From: JAWXVE01 sp044425555
GTDB lineage: Bacteria; Bacillota; Clostridia; Lachnospirales; Lachnospiraceae
Assembly (NCBI GenBank): GCA_044425555.1
Contig: JAWXVF010000085.1
Location: 1-11,297, forward strand
DNA length: 11,297 bases
Reading direction: 5' to 3'
Shown piece after piece: positions 1 through 7,091 of this stretch (position 1 is the first letter of the stretch; the number at the start of each line of letters is the position of its first letter). The translations under genes were made by a program, and so were the position numbers. The notes under the pieces are model-generated. The model was not told where the DNA came from. It saw only the letters and a list, made by a program, of their open reading frames with translations, and made no database searches.

Positions 1-77
1 GTTTTATCTACATAATATCCATTATTAGTAATTAAATCCTCAAAGTTATCAATTCCTATTGGTAAACTTTTTTTCAT
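1..77 (-). CDS. AAA-ATPase-like / PD-(D/E)XK family protein, N-terminal part only (runs off the left edge)
   Basis: Only 25 codons lie in the window, reading MKKSLPIGIDNFEDLI followed by TNNGYYVDK. A start of the type LPIGI(D)xFexLi...YYVDKT is the hallmark opening of the AAA-ATPase-like family (PF09820). This family usually continues with a Walker A P-loop within a RPRRFGKS-type stretch and ends in a PD-(D/E)XK nuclease-like domain (PDDEXK_9, PF08011); those parts lie outside the window. The ATG at 77 is chosen over the in-frame ATG at 83 because the GGAGG at 86-90 sits 8 nt from the former and only 2 nt from the latter. The gene follows the glycosyltransferase stop by 16 nt, so it may be co-transcribed with the glycan cluster. 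The family's function is not settled; a nuclease or mobile-element-linked role is often guessed. Confidence 0.8.
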   Translation of the reverse strand, partial: MKKSLPIGIDNFEDLITNNGYYVDK

Positions 78-85
78 ATCCATAA

Positions 86-90
86 CCTCC
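86..90 (-). promoter_or_regulatory. Ribosome binding site GGAGG deciding the start of the left-edge gene
   Basis: A perfect GGAGG on the minus strand lies 8 nt before the ATG at 77 and just outside the stop codon of the upstream glycosyltransferase gene (94-96). It is the strongest Shine-Dalgarno match in the left half of the window and supports the left-edge reading frame as a real gene although only 25 codons are visible. Confidence 0.75.
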
Positions 91-93
91 TAC

Positions 94-1434
94 CTATAGT
101 TTTACTCTATCTAACATACTACCTACATTGATAACCTCACATTCACCATTGACTATTCGCACTTCCTCAACAATATCATCATAGTATTTACTAGTTGTTA
201 TGAATAACACGTCCACTTCTTTAGACACTTGTTCAAATTTATTGATTTCATAGAAAACACCATCACATTCCATTTCTTTTAATGTTTTATCAATTAAATA
301 GTGTATCGGTATTTCAAAAGAATGTAACGCTTTCACAACAATCATTCCATATGCACCACATCCCCAAACTCCCAATGTTACTCTCTCTTTTTTCAACCTA
401 TGAAATAAACTATTTGCTTCTTTTTGACTTGTACAGAATCTTTCATACATAACATAATGGGAATAACTTAAGATTTCATTATGATTTTTTCTAATATATT
501 CACAATAAGTATGCATACAATCTGGTAATTGTTCATAAGCTTTTGGATCACGTTCTATTATTATTTTTAAACCAACTTCTGAAAAAAAAGTCGCAAACGC
601 AGACTTCCTTACTTTATCACTATCTCTTTCCATAAGGTCTACTATTCCAAACAATAATGCTTCATAATAATACGGTGCAGCCTTATCCCAAATTAGAAGA
701 GACATTAATTTATCCTGTATTTTCAAATATACCGAATATGCATAAAATACATTTTTATTATTCGTAATCTTAGTTGTACTAGTATGTATTCGATACCGTA
801 CTCCACAATTTTCTCCCACAAGCCACATCACACGCTGTGCACAAAATATTGCTATATAGTCATGATATCTATCATTTAATACAGGTAGATTCTGATATTT
901 GATATCATAACTTTCGATGAAACTCCTCCTATATATTTTACTCCATGTAGCTATATACCACTTCACTAACTTGATTTTATCACTACTCATATCATATATA
1001 TTCTGCACACGCTCTTCCACATCTTCGTAGTTACACCTTCTAGTAATTCTTCCCTCTGAATCTATATCCGAATGGTATAAATATACAAAATCCAAATTAT
1101 TGTTTTCTAGAAGATGATAAGCACCTTTTAACACTTCCGACTCTAAAATATCATCAGAATCAAAACAATAAAGGTATTTCCCCTTAGCAATATCCATCCC
1201 TTTATTTCTTGTATTCGCTGCTCCTATTCGCTCTTTATTACGAAAATGACTAATTCTTTTATCCTGCTTACCAAGTTCTTGTATAATGTCATAAGTAGAA
1301 TCACTTGAACAATCATCTATTACAATTAATTCTATTTCCTGTAAACTTTGGTTCAAGATCGACTCTATACTCTCTTTCACATAACATTCATTGTTATATG
1401 CCGGCATCACAACTGAGATTTTCACATCTTCCAT
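94..1434 (-). CDS. Family 2 glycosyltransferase with C-terminal Rossmann-like GxGxxG module
   Basis: A predicted cytoplasmic or membrane-associated inverting GT-A glycosyltransferase of 446 residues that would transfer a sugar from a nucleotide donor to a surface glycan. The N-terminal domain (about residues 5-220) opens with ISVVMPAYNNE, has IELIVIDDCSSD at 34-45 and GAANTRNKG at 71-79, and contains the metal-binding DxD region FDSDD at 91-95; WSKIYRRSF at 164-172 is typical of the family. Residues about 220-345 are helical linker. From residue 351 a second fold begins: a beta strand followed by GCGAYG (358-363), then IDK and further strand-helix units, like a dinucleotide-binding or PglD-N-type Rossmann module. 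No transmembrane segment is evident. The gene starts 18 nt after the preceding RgpF-type gene, with AAAGG 8 nt ahead of the ATG, so it is almost certainly in the same operon. Donor and acceptor sugars cannot be read from the sequence. Confidence 0.88.
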   Translation of the reverse strand: MEDVKISVVMPAYNNECYVKESIESILNQSLQEIELIVIDDCSSDSTYDIIQELGKQDKRISHFRNKERIGAANTRNKGMDIAKGKYLYCFDSDDILESEVLKGAYHLLENNNLDFVYLYHSDIDSEGRITRRCNYEDVEERVQNIYDMSSDKIKLVKWYIATWSKIYRRSFIESYDIKYQNLPVLNDRYHDYIAIFCAQRVMWLVGENCGVRYRIHTSTTKITNNKNVFYAYSVYLKIQDKLMSLLIWDKAAPYYYEALLFGIVDLMERDSDKVRKSAFATFFSEVGLKIIIERDPKAYEQLPDCMHTYCEYIRKNHNEILSYSHYVMYERFCTSQKEANSLFHRLKKERVTLGVWGCGAYGMIVVKALHSFEIPIHYLIDKTLKEMECDGVFYEINKFEQVSKEVDVLFITTSKYYDDIVEEVRIVNGECEVINVGSMLDRVKL

Positions 1435-1452
1435 ATTTCAGACCTTTCCCTA

Positions 1453-2646
1453 CTATTCCTTGGCACCTTCTCGTATTTTAAGTAAATATATCACATTTTT
1501 ATACTTTTCTAAGAGAGGTTTTACCTCTTGTGCCGTTTTCCACTCCAAAGCTACCATAATTCCTATCTCCTCTGTTATTTCTACTTCATCTATGGTATAA
1601 ATATTAGGGTTTGTCTCTGTCAACTCTTTATTACTTACCATAAATCCCATAAACTGTACTTCATATTCATGTAATAACTGGTTAAAATACCAATCATGTG
1701 CCACTTTTTCTCCCCAAGCTCCTGCTCCATATATATATACTTGCTTTATATTACTTAAAAACAATTTACTCTCTGCTTCACTCACAAAATTAGGGTGTTC
1801 TTTCCTTTCGTCTTCGTAGGAAAAGAATGGTGTTGGTAAATAAAATTCCCCCTCCTCATTCTTTAACCACAATGTAATCTCATGACACCTTTCTACATTC
1901 TCCCTTATCATATTCCAATCATAAGGATAATCATCACGAATCTTCTTTAAAGTATGAAGCATATTATCCTCTCGTAAGAATTTCTCACTAAAAGACTTCT
2001 TCTTTAAGATAGGATACTTCTCCTTCACAATAGCACCATAAGGATTGTAGAATAGAATATTATAATCTACGTGTCCTAATAGCAAATCATACTGATAGCC
2101 TAGTTGTAATAAGTACTTAAAAATCCCTTCTTCATAATATAGAATAGCTTCCTTTAATGTGTCTAGTCTAACTGGTAACACTCTACCAAAAAATTCTTCT
2201 AATACTTTCTCTTGGATTATTCGATTTCTAAATACAAGAAAGTAACTTCCTATATACGAACTTATGATTCCCCTTGTTATACATTCAATTCCCCAAAAAT
2301 CACATTTCTTATTGTTCATTTCCTCAAGCATATCATAAAGGGATATAAACGGTCCATAAAAGGAATCATTACAAAATATTACTTCATCATATTGTTGCAA
2401 TTCATTCTTGTCTAAATATTCTAGCAATACATGACGATAAGCACCTGCATCATACCCTTCGTTCTCTCGTACCAATACTTCCACAACACATTGCTGTAAC
2501 CTCGCAAAACTCTGTTCTTCTACCAATCCATTACAAACTACAACTAGTCGCTCTACTACTGCTTGCAATTCCTTAATTAAGTAAAATATATAATTATCAT
2601 ACTTGCCTTCCTGATCATATAACACTAAGATTCCTATACGTTTCAT
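1453..2646 (-). CDS. RgpF-family (rhamnan synthesis protein F) glycosyltransferase with C-terminal Rossmann-like module, copy 2
   Basis: A 397-residue protein of the rhamnan synthesis F family (PF05045), which adds sugars (rhamnose in streptococcal RgpF) to cell-wall polysaccharides. Family marks are the strand RIGILVLYDQEG at 3-14, NEGYDAGAYR at 62-71, CNDSFYGPF at 92-100 and DFWGIE at 116-121, all matching the paralogue directly upstream. From about residue 301 there is an appended module, VYIYGAGAWGEKVA, with GxGxxG at 307-312, followed by GFMVSN and a closing KNVIYLLK strand. The reading frame is open further upstream to a TTG at 2721 with AAGGAG 4 nt before it. The ATG at 2646 is preferred because the protein then begins at the same point as the paralogue, and GGGAAG lies just ahead of it. 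The gap to the upstream gene is about 106 nt with this start, 31 nt with the TTG. The family is clear; the sugar specificity is unknown. Confidence 0.85.
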   Translation of the reverse strand: MKRIGILVLYDQEGKYDNYIFYLIKELQAVVERLVVVCNGLVEEQSFARLQQCVVEVLVRENEGYDAGAYRHVLLEYLDKNELQQYDEVIFCNDSFYGPFISLYDMLEEMNNKKCDFWGIECITRGIISSYIGSYFLVFRNRIIQEKVLEEFFGRVLPVRLDTLKEAILYYEEGIFKYLLQLGYQYDLLLGHVDYNILFYNPYGAIVKEKYPILKKKSFSEKFLREDNMLHTLKKIRDDYPYDWNMIRENVERCHEITLWLKNEEGEFYLPTPFFSYEDERKEHPNFVSEAESKLFLSNIKQVYIYGAGAWGEKVAHDWYFNQLLHEYEVQFMGFMVSNKELTETNPNIYTIDEVEITEEIGIMVALEWKTAQEVKPLLEKYKNVIYLLKIREGAKE

Positions 2647-2752
2647 GTAACTTCCCATAATCCAATTTTTCACTTTCTTATTCTGTACAAAATAGTCTAT
2701 CTCACAACATGAATCACCCAAACAACTCCTTAGACTGCTTCATTCATTTTCA

Positions 2753-3904
2753 TTAATCCCACAAATAAATAATATGATTCCCTTTGCCTAACAGTTGTTC
2801 AATCCCCAACTCTCTTGGATCCAATGGTGTTACAATAATACAATAATCTAATTCATCACCTATCCTTTTCTTGAATTCTGTATATTCATAGATAGGAACA
2901 TTCTGGAATTCATGTTCTTTCTTATGTCCATCTGATACAATATATCCTTCTATAGGATTCTTCCCTTGGTGTAACACATAGTAAATACGCTTTCCATAAT
3001 CACCAACTCCATATAAATACACCTTCTTAAATCTCTTTACTATATACTCTAATTCCTCTTTACTGTAAGAGGTACACTTGCGATTAAGATTAGTCGCCTG
3101 CTTAATGCTCACTTCTAAGTCATCTACTGCTTCAATCTGTTTTCCAAATTCTTGCTCTACCCCTTCTAGAATTAACTTCGTATCATAATCATATCGCTTC
3201 TGAATCAGTTGCAAAACTCCTTGTACCTTCCCACTATCCCAATATCTATCTGAAAAGCATTTTCGCTTTAGTATAGGAAAGTCTAGCTGTTCCACCACTT
3301 CATAATAATATCTAAATACATCTACATTTTTAACATCGCAATAACAATCACTCGTGCAACCATGTTCTTCCAAATAATAAGTCAATCCTCTCTCAAAATA
3401 GAAGCAAGCACTAGGGCGATCCCATACTTTATCCATGTGAGATTGAAAGAACTCAAATAAAAGATTGTCTTTCATACACTTTTGACGAAATACTAAAAAA
3501 TAGGCGGATACAGCACGATACAATCTAAAATCACACTGATCAATCCCCCAAAAATCTACTTCTTTCTTATCCATCTTCGAAAAAATATCTTGAAAAGGTA
3601 CGAATGGTCCATAGAAGGAATCGTTACACAAGATAATCTCATCATACTCTCTACACTGATTCACCCCCAGATAATCCACTATAACTTCCCGATATGCTTC
3701 CGCATCATATCCTTTGTTATCTCTCATGAGAACTTCACAAGGATATACTTTTAAACGCTCGCAAGAGTTTTTTTGCAGTTCTCCATTATGGATAACAATT
3801 ACTCGCTTAGCTACTTCACAAATGCTTTTTATTAAGTATTCAACATACTCCCCAATATAGCCATCCTTATCATATAGAACAACAATCGCACATCTATTTT
3901 TCAT
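2753..3904 (-). CDS. RgpF-family (rhamnan synthesis protein F) glycosyltransferase with C-terminal Rossmann-like module, copy 1
   Basis: A 383-residue paralogue of the next gene downstream, likely a sugar transferase acting on a cell-surface polysaccharide. It begins with CAIVVLYDKDG (5-15) and carries NKGYDAEAYR at 63-72, CNDSFYGPF at 93-101 and DFWGI at 117-121, the conserved RgpF-family blocks. The middle region contains a cysteine-rich stretch (around 167-189: CFYFERG, then CTSDCYCD) that the paralogue lacks. From residue 294 a separate module starts, VYLYGVGDYGKRI with GxGxxG at 299-304, then GYIVSDG and a final HIIYLWD strand. The ribosome binding site is not a standard GGAGG; AGAAAG lies 8 nt before the ATG. 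It follows a 143-nt gap after the LicD gene in which no good promoter was found. Substrate not deducible. Confidence 0.86.
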   Translation of the reverse strand: MKNRCAIVVLYDKDGYIGEYVEYLIKSICEVAKRVIVIHNGELQKNSCERLKVYPCEVLMRDNKGYDAEAYREVIVDYLGVNQCREYDEIILCNDSFYGPFVPFQDIFSKMDKKEVDFWGIDQCDFRLYRAVSAYFLVFRQKCMKDNLLFEFFQSHMDKVWDRPSACFYFERGLTYYLEEHGCTSDCYCDVKNVDVFRYYYEVVEQLDFPILKRKCFSDRYWDSGKVQGVLQLIQKRYDYDTKLILEGVEQEFGKQIEAVDDLEVSIKQATNLNRKCTSYSKEELEYIVKRFKKVYLYGVGDYGKRIYYVLHQGKNPIEGYIVSDGHKKEHEFQNVPIYEYTEFKKRIGDELDYCIIVTPLDPRELGIEQLLGKGNHIIYLWD

Positions 3905-4047
3905 ACTTTTCGCTTTCTCGTTCTGTAAACATTGGTCTAATTCTTATTAACATATGTGTATAAATTTATTTAATCCTAATCCACGCTTAATGAAATAGAG
4001 TATAATAAATTGGACAGTCATATGACTTAGTATTCTAAATAAAACTA
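3905..4047. other. Intergenic gap between LicD copy and RgpF genes, with a 12-bp palindrome
   Basis: This is the longest gap inside the glycan cluster (143 bp) and is very AT-rich. It holds a perfect 12-bp palindrome, AGTCATATGACT, at 4016-4027. No -35/-10 pair with acceptable spacing and no stem followed by a T-run was found, so it is unclear whether transcription continues from the LicD gene into the RgpF genes. Confidence 0.4.
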
Positions 4048-4854
4048 CTATACTATTAACTGACTTACAGGATGTGTTTTTCTTCCCGATTCTGGTGGCA
4101 ACTCCATATACGCTCCATACTTAAGGGTTAAATATTTGTCATACTCTAGAATTCCTTGAAACACTTCTCCTTCAAATGTATAATCCTTACTGTTCTCATA
4201 CCAACTTCTACGATATCCATATGTATTGTCAGCTGTTGGAAATGTAATCGTACGTACCCATTTGCTAGGCTTTTTATTACTACGTTCTATAAAGTGTTCC
4301 ATATGTTCATACACGATTTCTACTGGGATTTTCTCTAGCAACGTATACCACGCCCTTAGTGTCCATTTTCGTTCTGCATATTTCCCCACTGCCGACCATA
4401 ACATTTTGCGAATACAATAGCAGTGTAGATTATGAAAACCTCGCAAGATTTTATGGTCAGGTACTTGGTCTAACGGAAAGAGGTCAATAAAAATACCTTG
4501 CTCATATTCCATGTGTTCCTGATGTTCTCGCAAAAACAAAGTGCCCTTTTTACGTAATTTTCCATATCCCCACCGATACCCTTTTGTATTACGGTGGTCT
4601 TGCATATAATATAATTCATGATTCAAATATTTTTCACAGGCTTTTCGAAAACATTCGTACTCTTCTCTTAGAAACACTACATCAGCATCATCATCCCACG
4701 GAATATATCCTCCATGACGTACCGCACCTAGTAAGGTTCCCCCTATAATATTATAGTGAATATTCTCTAGTTCACATATTCGTCTTAATTCCACTAACAA
4801 TTCTAATTGCACCATTTGTACAGCACGTAAGGTCTGTTTATCTAATTGAATCAT
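4048..4854 (-). CDS. LicD-family phosphotransferase, copy 1 (downstream)
   Basis: LicD proteins belong to the nucleotidyltransferase fold and move a phosphorylated alcohol (phosphocholine in pneumococcal LicD; ribitol phosphate in the related fukutin/FKRP) from a CDP donor to a sugar. This 268-residue protein has the full core: GGTLLGAVRHGGYIPWDDDAD at 38-58 with the metal-binding DDDAD (54-58), FLREEYE, GYRWGYGKLRKKGT, and GIFIDLFPLDQVPD at 120-133. No signal peptide or membrane segment is seen. It is about 85% identical (229 of 268 by hand alignment) to the LicD copy at 6282-7091; differences cluster in residues about 190-250, while the ESGRKTHPVSQLIV tail is identical. The fused cytidylyltransferase/oxidoreductase gene lies directly upstream (40 nt gap), suggesting that it supplies the CDP donor. 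GGGAG lies 12 nt before the ATG, a long spacing. Confidence 0.9.
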   Translation of the reverse strand: MIQLDKQTLRAVQMVQLELLVELRRICELENIHYNIIGGTLLGAVRHGGYIPWDDDADVVFLREEYECFRKACEKYLNHELYYMQDHRNTKGYRWGYGKLRKKGTLFLREHQEHMEYEQGIFIDLFPLDQVPDHKILRGFHNLHCYCIRKMLWSAVGKYAERKWTLRAWYTLLEKIPVEIVYEHMEHFIERSNKKPSKWVRTITFPTADNTYGYRRSWYENSKDYTFEGEVFQGILEYDKYLTLKYGAYMELPPESGRKTHPVSQLIV

Positions 4855-4894
4855 TTTATACGTTCACTCCCTATTTTTATTCACTTCTGTGATT

Positions 4895-6238
4895 CTAGTA
4901 GTTTGTACTTCTCACAGCTAAAAACTCTTCCATAATTCCTGCCAATGCAATACTTTCGCCTCTTGTTACTAATCCACCAGATTTGTTAACTCCTCCAATC
5001 AATGACACAAAGGTACTAAGTTCATATCGCAATCCTTCTCCTTGAAACTTCACGAAATACTCTTCATTATCTTTCATATTTTCATAACATACTGTGAAAT
5101 ATTCTGTCTTCCACCAAGGGGCTCTTACTTTGATATATCCTTTTGTTCCTGCAATGATTAATTCACCTTCCGACTTAACTCCTAGTCCTGTTTTAGAAGT
5201 TCCTATTGCAGTTGCTGTTCGTAAAGTTGCTTTGGTATAATAGTCAATCCCATTCTCTTCGTTGAAAGAGTCAAATGTAATATCTCTATATTCCGTCCCT
5301 AATAATTTCACCATAGCTAGCAATGTATAACTGGCAAATTCTGTAAAACTACCACCTAATATCATATCTGTATATTCTCTCGTATTAGTATTCGTCAATC
5401 TTGTAAACGTTGCCTCTACATCTTTAATAGTACCAATAACACCACTTTTCGCAATAGCCATTAAACGTATAAACCCTGGAGCATACGCCGTCTTAATTCC
5501 CTCTAATAAGATTACGTTTTGCTCTTTTGCAAGAGCGAATAATTCTTCTGCTTCGCATTTGGTAAATACCATTGGTTTCTCACACAACACATGTTTCCCT
5601 CGTTTCAAAGCTTCCTTGGTATATTCATAGTGAGTCTCATGAGGCGATGCAATGTACACCGCATCAATTTGATTCAAAAATTCTTCGAATTGGCTAGTTG
5701 CATATAATAAGTTAAAGCGTTCTTTAAATTCTTGCGCTCGCTCCTCTCGTGGATGGTAAATAGCTTCCACATTAATTCCACTTACGTATTTTGCTTCTGG
5801 TACGAATCTCTTAGCAATTCGTCCACAACCTATCATTCCAAGCTTTATAATATTCTGTTTATCATTTCGAATCTGTGTACTAGAAATTCCTTTTGTTCTC
5901 TCTAGGTAGACCACATCACAGTATCTTTTCAAATGGTCGAAGACACCTGTCCAATCAGAACCCACTGTAAAGATATCAATCTCATATCGTTCAATATCTT
6001 CAATCTTCTGACCCACATGGTCTTCTATAATAATCTCATCTACGAATCCTGTATTATTTACATTTTCAACGCGCTTTAGGAGTGGGTCAACAATGTTCAT
6101 TTTTCCTCGACTTAAATCGTAATGTTCTGTTGTAATCCCTACAATCAAATAGTCCCCTAATTCTTTTGCTCTCTTTAACAGATTGTAATGTCCTTCATGA
6201 AAGAGATCGAAAGAACCGTACGTAATTACTTTTTTCAT
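4895..6238 (-). CDS. Bifunctional TagD-like cytidylyltransferase / Gfo-Idh-MocA oxidoreductase fusion
   Basis: Two enzymes in one 447-residue chain. Residues 1-125 are a TagD/GCT1-type nucleotidyltransferase: YGSFDLFHEGHYNLL with the HxGH site at 14-17, GDYLIVGITT, and the RTKGISSTQIR signature at 114-124. Relatives make CDP-glycerol from CTP and glycerol 3-phosphate. Residues from 130 form a Gfo/Idh/MocA dehydrogenase: LGMIGCGRIAKRF with GxGxxA at 137-142, ASPHETHYEYTKEAL, and the catalytic-lysine motif CEKP at 219-222. The usual GGG...DxGxH/Y segment reads GGSFTEFASY (295-304), keeping a tyrosine but with Glu in place of Asp. A plausible role is to reduce a keto- or aldehyde-sugar phosphate (or a related intermediate) and activate the product with CTP, as Bcs1 or TarI/TarJ do for CDP-ribitol using unrelated reductases. 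The substrate is inferred, not shown. It lies between two LicD genes with gaps of about 40 nt, so one operon is likely. Confidence 0.88.
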   Translation of the reverse strand: MKKVITYGSFDLFHEGHYNLLKRAKELGDYLIVGITTEHYDLSRGKMNIVDPLLKRVENVNNTGFVDEIIIEDHVGQKIEDIERYEIDIFTVGSDWTGVFDHLKRYCDVVYLERTKGISSTQIRNDKQNIIKLGMIGCGRIAKRFVPEAKYVSGINVEAIYHPREERAQEFKERFNLLYATSQFEEFLNQIDAVYIASPHETHYEYTKEALKRGKHVLCEKPMVFTKCEAEELFALAKEQNVILLEGIKTAYAPGFIRLMAIAKSGVIGTIKDVEATFTRLTNTNTREYTDMILGGSFTEFASYTLLAMVKLLGTEYRDITFDSFNEENGIDYYTKATLRTATAIGTSKTGLGVKSEGELIIAGTKGYIKVRAPWWKTEYFTVCYENMKDNEEYFVKFQGEGLRYELSTFVSLIGGVNKSGGLVTRGESIALAGIMEEFLAVRSTNY

Positions 6239-6281
6239 AAAAGTTTCTCTTCACTTTCTATTTTCTAACGTAACCAACTTA

Positions 6282-7091
6282 TTATTTCACTATCAACTGA
6301 CTTACAGGATGTGTCTTTCTTCCTGATTCTGGTGGTAACTCCATATAGGTTCCAAATTTAAATGACAAATATTCATCATATGCTAAAACACCTTGGAATA
6401 CTTCTCCCTCAAATGTATACTCCTGACTATTCTCATACCATCTTCGACAATATCCATATGCATTGTTGGGAGTTGGAAATGTAATAATGCGAACCCATTT
6501 GCTTTGTTTTCTATTACCACGCTCTATAAATCGCTCCATATGTCCATACACTACTTCCACAGGAATTTTCTCTAACAATGTATACCATATCCTTAGTGTC
6601 CATTTCTGTTCTGCATACTTTCCTACTGCTGACCACAATATTTTTCGAATGCAATAACAATGTAGATTATGAAATCCACGTAAGATTTTATGGTCAGGTA
6701 CTTGGTCTAGCGGAAAAATATCTATGAAAATGCCTTGTTCATATTTCATATGCTCTTGATTCTCTCGTAGAAACAAAGTGCCTTTTTTACGTAACTTTCC
6801 ATATCCCCATCGGTACCCATTTGTATTTCGATGGTCTTGGAAGTAATATAATTCATGATTCAAATACTTGTCACATGCCACTCGAAACCGTTCATACTCT
6901 TCTCGAAGAAATGCTACGTCTGCATCATCATCCCAAGGAATATACCCGTTATGACGTATCGCACCTAGTAATGTACCCGCTATAATATTATAATGAATAT
7001 TCTCTAGTTCACATATTCGTCTTACTTCTACCAATAATTCTAGTTGTACCATCTGTACAGCGTGTAACGTCTGATTATCTAATTGAATCAT
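6282..7091 (-). CDS. LicD-family phosphotransferase, copy 2 (upstream, first gene of the glycan cluster)
   Basis: Full-length 269-residue LicD-type transferase, close paralogue (about 85% identity) of the gene at 4048-4854 and encoded in the same direction. The core is intact: AGTLLGAIRHNGYIPWDDDAD at 38-58 with the DDDAD metal site, GYRWGYGKLRKKGT, and GIFIDIFPLDQVPD at 120-133. It differs from copy 1 at about 39 positions, including G38A beside the active site and a cluster near residues 190-250 that may alter acceptor choice; it has one extra C-terminal lysine. Expected to transfer an alcohol phosphate from a CDP donor to a surface glycan in the cytoplasm. It is the first gene after a 250-nt non-coding stretch that contains a candidate promoter, and AAGGA at 7101-7105 precedes the ATG by 9 nt. 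The next gene (CDP-donor fusion) follows after 43 nt. Confidence 0.9.
   Translation of the reverse strand: MIQLDNQTLHAVQMVQLELLVEVRRICELENIHYNIIAGTLLGAIRHNGYIPWDDDADVAFLREEYERFRVACDKYLNHELYYFQDHRNTNGYRWGYGKLRKKGTLFLRENQEHMKYEQGIFIDIFPLDQVPDHKILRGFHNLHCYCIRKILWSAVGKYAEQKWTLRIWYTLLEKIPVEVVYGHMERFIERGNRKQSKWVRIITFPTPNNAYGYCRRWYENSQEYTFEGEVFQGVLAYDEYLSFKFGTYMELPPESGRKTHPVSQLIVK

Noticed and set aside
4156..4420. Plus-strand open frames antisense to the LicD gene, repeated antisense to the other LicD copy at 6393-6657
   Set aside because: Their repetition is explained by the paralogy of the two LicD genes; the translations show no family features and they share codons with a conserved enzyme.
94..7091. 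Phage, transposon or CRISPR content in the glycan region
   Set aside because: No transposase, integrase or spacer-repeat pattern was found; the only repeats are the paralogous LicD and RgpF genes.
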